A stretch of 64,000 nucleotides of DNA from NCBI RefSeq assembly GCF_004348735.1, contig NZ_SMKT01000033.1, forward strand, positions 1 to 64,000, in the 5' to 3' direction. This stretch comes from Actinomadura sp. KC06 (GTDB lineage Bacteria > Actinomycetota > Actinomycetes > Streptosporangiales > Streptosporangiaceae). Below, piece after piece: positions 10,093 through 18,400 of this stretch. The number at the start of each line of letters is the position of its first letter. Position 1 is the stretch's first letter. A program made the position numbers and the translations under genes. Below the pieces are notes generated by a model. That model saw nothing but the letters and a program-made list of their open reading frames with translations. It made no database searches and was not told the origin of the DNA.

Positions 10093-11121
10093 ATGGCGAC
10101 CGTTCTCGGGTCGGTGCGCAGGCTCGTATTGGCTCCGTCTCTGCGGGACGTGACCTTTGTGGAACGGGGCTTTCCTGCCGCGCCGGCGCCCGCGACCGAA
10201 CATCTCGAAGCGATTCCCCAGTCAGTGGTCTGCGGATTTGAATGGGGTATCGACGCGTCCGGTCTCTGGGAGCTCCAGCGCCGGCTGGACATGGTGACCC
10301 CGGAATTGCGCGGCTTCGCCTACGAGGGCGCGACGATGGCCTGCACGGTGCGCGACGTGATGCCGGGCCGCGGCGGACGCGCGCATGAACTTCTCGCCGG
10401 GCCCGGCAGGGCGCATATCTTTCTCGCCTACATCGGTATCGGCTTCGCGATGGCGCGGCTGCCGAGAATGATGTGGAAGAAGGTCCTGCCCGACCTGAAG
10501 GACAGCGGATACTACCCCGAGATGAATTGGCTGGCCGTGGACGGCTACGGCTTCGATCTCGCCTACTTCGACGTCAAGCGATGGGTGCGGGGCCAGGAGC
10601 GTCCCGCTTCCTATCCGTGGCAGGGATTCCCCGACTACTTCCCGCGGGCGGTGGACCAGGGAATCGGCCGGGCGCTGTGGTTCATCTGCGGTGCGCAGGT
10701 CGCGGACGTGGGCGCGGCGGTGCGGCGCTTCGCGTCCGGACGGCACGCCGACCTCTGGAGCGGGGTCGGGCTCGCCGCGGCGTTCGCGGGCGGCAGCGAC
10801 CCCGCCGGCCTGGCCGCGCTCGCGGACGAGGCGGGCGAGCACCGGGCCGAGCTGGCGCAGGGCGCGGTCTTCGCGCTCAAGGCGAGGTCGTACGCGGGAC
10901 ACGTGCCGCCGAGTGGCGAGCAGGCGGCGTCCGCCCTGGTCGGCATGCCCGTGCCGGCCATCGTGGACCTCGCTGACGACACCGCACCCGCAGGCGGCCG
11001 AACGGACGGCCGAGCGAACGGCCGGGCGGACGGCCAGGCGGACGGGGTTCCGCGATACGAGCATTGGCGCCGGAACGTCCGGGAGCGGCTCGCGGCACTC
11101 GGCCCCTCCCGCCACATCTGA
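10093..11121 (+). CDS. DUF1702 / UnbL-type enediyne protein, paralogue 1
   Basis: 342 residues from ATG 10093 (GTG at 10090 is also possible), with GGGGAG upstream. The family core is clear: GFAYEGATMACTV, HIFLAYIGIGFAMARLPR, DGYGFDLAYFD and DQGIGRALWFICG. It aligns over its length with the protein encoded at 11429, so the two arose by duplication. DUF1702 proteins are part of the conserved enediyne core and are needed for warhead maturation, but their reaction is not established. Near the C-terminus (about residues 301-318) there is a Gly-Arg/Asp/Asn-rich tandem repeat that looks disordered. It is separated from the main core operon by 307 bases. Confidence 0.88.
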   Translation: MATVLGSVRRLVLAPSLRDVTFVERGFPAAPAPATEHLEAIPQSVVCGFEWGIDASGLWELQRRLDMVTPELRGFAYEGATMACTVRDVMPGRGGRAHELLAGPGRAHIFLAYIGIGFAMARLPRMMWKKVLPDLKDSGYYPEMNWLAVDGYGFDLAYFDVKRWVRGQERPASYPWQGFPDYFPRAVDQGIGRALWFICGAQVADVGAAVRRFASGRHADLWSGVGLAAAFAGGSDPAGLAALADEAGEHRAELAQGAVFALKARSYAGHVPPSGEQAASALVGMPVPAIVDLADDTAPAGGRTDGRANGRADGQADGVPRYEHWRRNVRERLAALGPSRHI

Positions 11122-11428
11122 TCAGCCGAGGCCCCTGCTTACCCGGCCAGGCCGTGCCGCCGGATGCGGGACCGGGTTCGTGCGCGCCCCGGCCCGCCGG
11201 GCGATGCCCACCGGCGGCGCGGCCGCCACCCGTTTCCGATTGCCGCCGACTTATCTCGCAAATTGCTCTTCTTGTTTTGGCGGGTTGCTCTTCTGTTGGG
11301 TGAGCACAGATGAAGTAGCCGCCGACTTGCTGGCCTTGTTTCCATGAGTCAAGGTGCGCCACGGGTTGCCGGGCGAAGGAGTCGGGTGGATCAGCGGCGG
11401 GAGAACGCCCGCGGATCGAGGAGTAACA
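11122..11428. other. Intergenic region before the main enediyne operon
   Basis: It holds two pairs of direct repeats in the same order: GCCGCCGACTT at 11242-11252 and 11318-11328, and TTGCTCTTCT at 11263-11272 and 11285-11294. They lie in an AT-richer stretch about 100-190 bases before the TTG start and may mark promoter or operator sites for the 15-kb operon. No gene is seen. Confidence 0.45.
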
Positions 11429-12400
11429 TTGTCCAGAGGATCGAAAGCGCTGCTACGTCGAATGCTCACTCCGAATGTCTCGGCGACATCGCTTGAGACG
11501 CGCAAGTTCCACGTCAAGGACGCAATCGCCAAAGACCTTCTGGAAAAGGTCGGACGCACATTCCTCGCCGGCTACGGCCACGCGGTGGAGACGGGCGACG
11601 ACGCGGCGCTGGCGGAGCGGCTCGCGGAGATCCCATCCCGCTTCCGCGGCTTCGCCTACGAGGGCGCCGCGATGGGGTTCACCGTCGTCGACGGGCTGAC
11701 CTTCGCCCGGGGCCGCAGGGTCGGGCGGTTCATGGCCGGGTCGGGCGCCCCCCACATCTACATGGTCTACGTCGGGATCGGCTGGGCCATGGCGCGGCTG
11801 CCGAGACCGCTGTGGCCGAAGATGGCGTTCGACCCGCTGCTGCAGTGGTTCATCCTCGACGGCTACGGCTTCCACCAGGCGTACTTCAAGACCGGCAAGT
11901 ACGTGAAGGGGCAGCACCAGGACCCGGCGTTCCCCTGGCCGGGCGGCCCGCACCAGTGGTACGCCGACCGCGCCCTGGACCAGGGCATCGGCCGCGCCCT
12001 GTGGTTCGTCGGCGGGACGGACGCCGACGTCGTCACCGACCTCATCGGGGAGTTCCCCGTCCGGCGGCGTCCGGACCTCTACGCGGGCGCCGGGCTCGCG
12101 GCCACCTACGCCGGCGGCGCCGACGAGGACGAGCTGCGCCGCTTCTGGAAGGCCGCGGGCGACTGCCGTCCCCAGGTGGCGCAGGGCTCGGCGTTCGCGG
12201 CCGAGGCCAGGCGGCTGGCCGGGCTGGAGTCCCCGCACACCGGGATCGCCACCGGGGTGTTCTGCGACCTGCCGCCGGACGAGGCGGCCGACATCTGCGT
12301 CCGGACCCGTCCCGACGGGCGGGACCAGGGCGAGCTCCCTGCCCACGAGGTGTGGCGCAGGCGCATCGCCGACGAATTCGTTTCGCGTGGGAGGAGCTGA
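11429..12400 (+). CDS. unbL: DUF1702 / UnbL-type enediyne protein (E3-like)
   Basis: 323 residues. I chose a TTG start at 11429 because GAGGAG lies 6-11 nt upstream and the resulting N-terminus aligns with its paralogue (SKALLRRMLTP versus SVRRLVLAPS). Core motifs match: GFAYEGAAMGFTV, HIYMVYVGIGWAMARLPR, DGYGFHQAYF and DQGIGRALWFVGG. In enediyne clusters this gene heads the conserved set E3-E4-E5-PKSE-E10, the order found here, and the set is required for a cyclised warhead. The biochemical role is unknown. UnbV follows after 3 nt. Confidence 0.92.
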   Translation: MSRGSKALLRRMLTPNVSATSLETRKFHVKDAIAKDLLEKVGRTFLAGYGHAVETGDDAALAERLAEIPSRFRGFAYEGAAMGFTVVDGLTFARGRRVGRFMAGSGAPHIYMVYVGIGWAMARLPRPLWPKMAFDPLLQWFILDGYGFHQAYFKTGKYVKGQHQDPAFPWPGGPHQWYADRALDQGIGRALWFVGGTDADVVTDLIGEFPVRRRPDLYAGAGLAATYAGGADEDELRRFWKAAGDCRPQVAQGSAFAAEARRLAGLESPHTGIATGVFCDLPPDEAADICVRTRPDGRDQGELPAHEVWRRRIADEFVSRGRS

Positions 12401-12403
12401 TCC

Positions 12404-14368
12404 ATGGCAGTCCTCAGCTGGCTGCGCCGGCAACTGCCGGGTGTCGTGGCGCTCGTGGCGGTGGTCGGGATGTTCTTCGCCGTCCGCCTGCCCGACGCGC
12501 CCGCGGCCGAGAAGTCCGAAGTGGCGCAACGCTACAGGTTCACGCCGATGAACATCGCGCTGCCCGGCGGGTTCCGGCAGCAGACGATCCGGCGCGTCAA
12601 CAAGGACTACAAGAACATCGACGCCTGGATCTCGTCCGTCGGCGCCGGGATCTCGATGAACGACCTCGACGGCGACCGTCTCGCCAACGACCTGTGCGTC
12701 ACCGATCCCCGCATCGACCAGGTCGTGGTGACACCGACGCCGGGCGCCCGCGCCGACCGCTACCGGCCGTTCGCGCTCAGCCCCGGCTCGCTGCCCATGA
12801 ACCCGGCCATCGCGCCGATGGGCTGCTCCCCGGGCGACTTCAACGAGGACGGCCGCATGGACCTCCTCATCTACTACTGGGGCCGGACGCCGATCATCCA
12901 GCTGGCCAAGCCGGACGCCAAGCAGCTCACGGCCGCCGCCTACACCCCCGTCGAGGTCGTTCCCAACGCGGGCGGCTCGACCTACACCGGGGCGGAGTGG
13001 AACTCCAACGCCGTGGCGGTCGACGACTTCGACGGCGACGGCCACGTCGACTTCTACCTGGGCAACTACTTCCCGCACGGGCCCGTCCTCGACGACCGCA
13101 AGAGCGGCGGCGTGGCGATGAACCGGTCGCTGTCGGCCGCGCACAACGGCGGCGAGGACTACTTCTTCCGCTGGACGGGAGCCACGTCCGGGGACAAGCC
13201 CTCGGTCACCTTCCAGCGGGCCGACCACGCCCTCCCCAAGAAGATCTCCAAGGGCTGGGTGCTGGCGGCGGGCGGCAACGACGTCGACGGCGACGGCCTG
13301 CCCGAGCTCTACATCGCCCAGGACCACGGCACCGACGCGATGCTCTACAACATCTCCCGGCCCGGCAAGATCGAGTTCCAGTCGGCGCAGGGGGACCGCT
13401 CGTCCGGCCTGCCCAAGTCCAAGCGGATCGGCGACGACTCGTTCAAGGGCATGGGCATCGACTTCGCCGACTTCGACCACGACGGCCTGTACGACATGTT
13501 CGTCAGCAACATCACGACGACGTTCGGCATCCAGGAGAGCAACCTCCACTTCTACAACACGGCCAGGAACCAGGCGGACCTGCGCGCCCAGCTGGGCGAC
13601 GGCAAGGCCCCGTGGAAGGACCGCAGCACCGAGACCGGGACCGCGTGGTCCGGCTGGAGCTGGGACGCCAAGGCCGCCGACTTCGACAACTCCGGCCGTC
13701 CGGCGATCGCGCAGACGACCGGGTTCGTCAAGGGCGAGGTCAACCGGTGGCCGCAGCTCCAGGAGCTGGCGGCGTCCAACGACCTGGCGGTCGAGCACCC
13801 GGAGCTGTGGCCGAACGTGCGGGCCGGCGACGACATCGCCGGCAGCCAGCGGCTGCACTTCTGGGCCGAGAAGAGCCCGGGCGAGTACGTCAACGTCGCG
13901 CAGGAGCTCGGCCTCGGGATCCCGGTGCCGACCCGCGGCATCGCCACCGGCGACGCCGACGGGGACGGGCGGCTGGAGATGGCCGTCGCGCGGCAGTGGG
14001 ACGAGCCCGTCTTCTACCACAACGACAGCCCGAAGCCCGGCGCGTTCCTGGGGCTGCGGCTGACCCACGACACCGAGCCCGCGAAGGGGGCGGCGGGAAC
14101 GCTGCCCGCGCCCGGGTCCCCGGTGGTCGGCGCCCAGGTGACCGTGACGACCCCGGACGGGCGCAAGCACGTGGCCCGCGTCGACGGCGGCAGCGGCCAC
14201 TCCGGCAAGCGCAGCACCGACGTCCACCTGGGCCTCGGCGGCTTCTCGGGGCCCGTCCAGGTCAACCTGTGCTGGCGGGACCGCTCCGGCCGGATGCACA
14301 AGCAGGATCTGCAGCTCACCCCGGGCTGGCACGCGTTGAAGCTCGGCTCTCAGGCCAAGGAGGAGTGA
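12404..14368 (+). CDS. unbV: UnbV enediyne protein: FG-GAP repeats and ASPIC/UnbV domain (E4-like)
   Basis: 654 residues. A hydrophobic N-terminal segment (about 11-27) suggests a signal or membrane anchor. It is followed by FG-GAP/calcium-binding beta-propeller repeats (DLDGDRLANDL, DFDGDGHVDFYLGNY, DVDGDGLPELYIA, DFDHDGLYDMFVSN, DADGDGRLEMAVA) and a C-terminal ASPIC/UnbV domain (about 565-645). This architecture is the conserved UnbV of enediyne loci, probably acting at the outer face of the membrane with UnbU, and its function remains unproven. The spacing (3 nt before, 6 nt after) shows it belongs to the core operon. Confidence 0.94.
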   Translation: MAVLSWLRRQLPGVVALVAVVGMFFAVRLPDAPAAEKSEVAQRYRFTPMNIALPGGFRQQTIRRVNKDYKNIDAWISSVGAGISMNDLDGDRLANDLCVTDPRIDQVVVTPTPGARADRYRPFALSPGSLPMNPAIAPMGCSPGDFNEDGRMDLLIYYWGRTPIIQLAKPDAKQLTAAAYTPVEVVPNAGGSTYTGAEWNSNAVAVDDFDGDGHVDFYLGNYFPHGPVLDDRKSGGVAMNRSLSAAHNGGEDYFFRWTGATSGDKPSVTFQRADHALPKKISKGWVLAAGGNDVDGDGLPELYIAQDHGTDAMLYNISRPGKIEFQSAQGDRSSGLPKSKRIGDDSFKGMGIDFADFDHDGLYDMFVSNITTTFGIQESNLHFYNTARNQADLRAQLGDGKAPWKDRSTETGTAWSGWSWDAKAADFDNSGRPAIAQTTGFVKGEVNRWPQLQELAASNDLAVEHPELWPNVRAGDDIAGSQRLHFWAEKSPGEYVNVAQELGLGIPVPTRGIATGDADGDGRLEMAVARQWDEPVFYHNDSPKPGAFLGLRLTHDTEPAKGAAGTLPAPGSPVVGAQVTVTTPDGRKHVARVDGGSGHSGKRSTDVHLGLGGFSGPVQVNLCWRDRSGRMHKQDLQLTPGWHALKLGSQAKEE

Positions 14369-14374
14369 CCGCTC

Positions 14375-15448
14375 ATGTCCACCACCGCTCCCTCGAACGA
14401 CAACGTCTCGAACGGCGCCGTGGCCGCCCCGGCCGCCCCGGGCGGCCCGGCGGCTCCGCGGCACAGCCCCAAGGTCGTCATCGCGCTGCGCAACTTCGCG
14501 ATGTCGATCACGGTGTTCAACATCTTCGGCTATACGGTCCTGGGGTTCGAGCAGCCGTGGATCTGGCCGTTCATCGCGCTGGCCACCGCCTACTCCTTCG
14601 AGTCGGCGCTGGAGTTCATCTCGGCCCGGGTGGAGCGCCGCACGCCGCGCTTCATGGGCAACGGGATGCGCGGGGTCATGGAGTTCCTCTACCCGTCGCA
14701 CATCACCGCGCTGGCCGTGAACATGCTGATCTACGTCAACGACAAGGTCTGGGTGATGATCTTCGGGGTGCTGGTCGCGGTCGGGGCCAAGTGGGTCCTG
14801 CGCGCCCCGGTCAAGGGCCGGATGCGGCACTACATGAACCCGTCCAACTTCGGCATCGCCGTGATCCTGCTGGTGTTCCCCTGGGCGAGCATCGCGCCGC
14901 CGTACCACTTCACCGAGCGGTTCGAGAGCCCGGTGGACTGGCTCGTCCCGGCGATCATCCTCGGCGCGGGCACGATGCTGAACGCCAAGCTCACCGGCCG
15001 GGTGTGGCTGATCATGGGCTGGCTCAGCTGCTACGTGATCCAGGCGGTCGTCCGCGGGGTCCTGCTGGACGTCTCCATCCCCGCCGCGCTGATCATGATG
15101 ACCGGCGTCGCGTTCGTCCTCTACACCAACTACATGGTCACCGACCCGGGGACCAGCCCGTCGGCGCCCGCCTCGCAGTTCGCGTTCGGCGCCGGGATCG
15201 CCGTCGTCTACGGCCTGCTCACCGGCATGAGCATCGCCTACGGCCTGTTCTTCGCGACCGCCGCCGTCTGCGCGATCCGCGGCGGCTTCCTGTGGTCGCT
15301 GCACATCTCCAACCGCGCCCGCGAGCAGCGCGAGGCGCAGGAGAGAGCCGCCAAGGCGGTCGAGGGCGGCGGGCATGACGGCGACGCCGGCCAGGACGGC
15401 GAGGCCGCCAACGGCTCGCTCGACGGGAAGAAGGTCGTTACCGCATGA
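14375..15448 (+). CDS. unbU: UnbU enediyne membrane protein (E5-like)
   Basis: 357 residues with eight or nine hydrophobic helices between about 35 and 315, a Pro/Ala-rich N-terminal tail of about 30 residues and a charged C-terminal tail. Helices include NIFGYTVLGF, FGIAVILLVFPWA, LIMGWLSCYVIQAVV and GLFFATAAVCAIRGG. The fold resembles RnfD/NqrB-like electron-transport subunits, as noted for UnbU proteins, so a role in redox or transport coupled to UnbV is plausible but unproven. The stop overlaps the PKSE start (ATGA), consistent with coupled translation. Confidence 0.93.
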   Translation: MSTTAPSNDNVSNGAVAAPAAPGGPAAPRHSPKVVIALRNFAMSITVFNIFGYTVLGFEQPWIWPFIALATAYSFESALEFISARVERRTPRFMGNGMRGVMEFLYPSHITALAVNMLIYVNDKVWVMIFGVLVAVGAKWVLRAPVKGRMRHYMNPSNFGIAVILLVFPWASIAPPYHFTERFESPVDWLVPAIILGAGTMLNAKLTGRVWLIMGWLSCYVIQAVVRGVLLDVSIPAALIMMTGVAFVLYTNYMVTDPGTSPSAPASQFAFGAGIAVVYGLLTGMSIAYGLFFATAAVCAIRGGFLWSLHISNRAREQREAQERAAKAVEGGGHDGDAGQDGEAANGSLDGKKVVTA

Positions 15449-18400
15449 GCAGGCTGGCAATCGTGGGGATGGCGTGCCGCTATCCGGACGCCACCTCACC
15501 GCGGGAACTGTGGGAGAACGCCCTGGCGGGGCGCCGGGCCTTCCGGCGCCTGCCCGACGAGCGGATGAACCTGGACGACTACTGGGACCCGGACCCGGCC
15601 GCGCCGGACCGGTTCTACGCCAAGAAGGCCGCCGTCATCGAGGGCTACGAGTTCGACCGGGCGGCGCACCGCGTCGCCGGGAGCACCTACCGCGCCACCG
15701 ACCTCACGCACTGGCTGGCGCTGGACGTGGCGGGCGAGGCCCTCGCCGACGCGGGCTTCGCCCAGGGCGAGGGGCTCCCGAGGGAGCGGGCCGGCGTGAT
15801 CGTCGGCAACACCCTGACCGGCGAGTTCGTCCGGGCGAACAACCTGCGGCTGCGCTGGCCCTACGTCCGCCGGGTCGTGTCGGCGGCGCTGCGCGAGCAG
15901 CAGGGGTGGGACGACGACCGGCTGTCGGACTTCCTCGACGATCTGGAGGCGGCCTACAAGAAGCCGTTCCCCGGCATCGACGAGGACTCCCTGGCGGGCG
16001 GCCTGTCCAACACGATCGCCGGGCGCATCTGCAACCACTTCGACCTCAAGGGCGGCGGGTACACCGTCGACGGCGCCTGCTCCTCGTCGCTGCTGTCGGT
16101 GGTGACGGCGTGCAGGTCGCTGCTGGAGGGCGACGTCGACATCGCCATCGCGGGCGGGGTGGACCTGTCCATCGACCCGTTCGAGATCATCGGCTTCGCC
16201 AAGACCGGCGCCCTGGCCAAGGGGGAGATGCGGCTCTACGACCGGCACTCCAACGGCTTCTGGCCGGGCGAGGGCTCCGGGATGGTGGTGCTGATGCGGG
16301 AGGACGACGCCCGCGCCCAGAGCCGCCGGATCTACGCGACCATCGCCGGCTGGGGCGTCTCGTCCGACGGGCAGGGCGGCATCACCCGTCCCGAGATCGG
16401 CGGCTACCGGCTGGCGCTGGCGCGCGCCTACGAGCGGGCCGGGTTCGGCATCGAGACGGTGTCGATGTTCGAGGGCCACGGGACGGGCACCGAGGTCGGC
16501 GACAAGACCGAGCTCACCGCGCTGTCGCTGGCGCGCAGGGCGGCCGACCCGGGCGCTCCGCCCGCCGCGGTCAGCTCGATCAAGGGCATGATCGGGCACA
16601 CCAAGGCCGCGGCCGGGGTGGCCGGGCTGATCAAGGCCGTGATGGCGGTGCACGACCAGGTGCTGCCGCCGACCACCGGCATGGTCGACCCGCATCCGGT
16701 GCTGGCGGAGGAGGGCGCGGCGCTGCGCCCGCTCCGCAAGGCCGAGGCGTTCCCCGCGGGACGGCCCGTCCGGGCGGGCGTGACCGCGATGGGCTTCGGC
16801 GGCATCAACACCCACGTCGTGGTGGAGAGCACCGCCCCCCGGCGGCGCGTCGCCGTGGACACCCGGATCCGGGGACTGTCCGCCTCGGTCCAGGACGTCG
16901 AGCTGCTGATCGTCGACGCGGACTCGCCCGGACGGCTGCGCGAGCGGCTGGCCGAGCTCGCCGGGTTCGTCCCGAAGCTGGCCTACGCCGAGCTCGGCGA
17001 CCTGGCGGCGACGCTGCAGGAGCGGCTGCGCGACCTGCCCTACCGGGCGGCCGTCGTGGTGTCCTCCCCGGAGGACGCCGAGCAGCGGCTGCGGCAGGTG
17101 CTGGACGCGCTGGACGAAGGCGAGCTCCGCCTGATCTCCCCGGACGCGCGCGCCTTCCTCGGGCACGCCGCCCGCGCCGCCCGCATCGGGCTGCTGTTCC
17201 CCGGCCAGGGTTCGGGGCGCGGCACCAGCGGCGGCGCGCTGCGGCGCCGGTTCGCCGAGGTCGAGGAGGCCTATCTCAAGGCGGCGCTGCCCGCCTCCGG
17301 CGACATGGTGGCCACCGCCGTGGCGCAGCCGCGCATCGTGACCGGGTCGGTGGCGGGGCTGCGCGCCCTGTCGGTCCTCGGCCTGGACGGCGAGGTCGCG
17401 GTGGGCCACAGCCTCGGCGAGCTGTCGGCCTTGCACTGGGCCGGGGCGATGGACGAGGAGACGCTGCTGCGGGTGGCGGGCGTGCGCGGGCAGACGATGA
17501 CCGAGCACAGCTCGTCCGGCACCATGGCCGGGATCAGCGCCCCGCCGCCGCGGGTGGACGAGCTGATCAGCGGCCTCCCGGTGGTGATCGCCGGGTACAA
17601 CGGCCCCGGGCAGACGGTCGTGGCCGGGTCGCGGGAGGCGGTCGAGGCTGCCGGGCGCAAGGCGGAGGAGGCGGGCGTCGGCTTCACCCGGATCCGGGTG
17701 TCGCACGCCTTCCACTCGCCGCTGGTCGCCCCCGCCGCCGGGGCGTTCGGCGACAAGCTGGCCGGGGAGTCGTTCGGCGCCGTCGGACGGCGGATCGTGT
17801 CCACGGTCACCGGCGAGGTGCTGGCACCCGGCACCGACCTGCCCGGGCTGCTCCGGCGCCAGATCACCGATCCGGTGCTGTTCGCGCAGGCGGTGGAGCT
17901 GGCGGCCAAGGACGTCGACCTGTTCGTCGAGGTCGGGCCGGGCACGGTGCTGAGCGGGCTCGCCGCCGGCATCGCCGACCTTCCGGCCCTGCCGCTCGAC
18001 ACGGACGCCGAGTCGCTGGCCCCGCTGTTCGGGGTGATCGGCGCGGCGTACGCGCTGGGCGCTCCGGTGCGGCACGAGGCGCTGTTCCACGGCCGGCTGA
18101 CCCGTCCGCTGGAGATCGGCGCCGAGTTCTCCTTCTTCGCCAGCCCGGCCGAGGCGGCTCCGCCGGTCACCATCCGCGGGGGCAGCGGCCGCAAGGCGGG
18201 CGGCCCGGAGGCCCCGGCCGGCGTCCCGGCGGACGATGCGGCGGACGGCCTGCCGGGCCTGGAGATCCTGCGCCGGCTCGTGGCGGCGCGGATCGAACTG
18301 CCGCCGGAGATGGTCACCGACGACAGCCATCTGCTCGACGACCTGCACCTGAGCTCCATCACGGTGGGGCAGGTCATCAACCAGGCCGCGCAGGCGATGA

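Noticed and set aside
11453..15499. A 1348-residue open frame antisense to the enediyne core genes
   Set aside because: It lies opposite UnbL, UnbV and UnbU, has low-complexity His/Val/Gly/Arg composition and no family motifs. Such frames are common opposite GC-rich genes.
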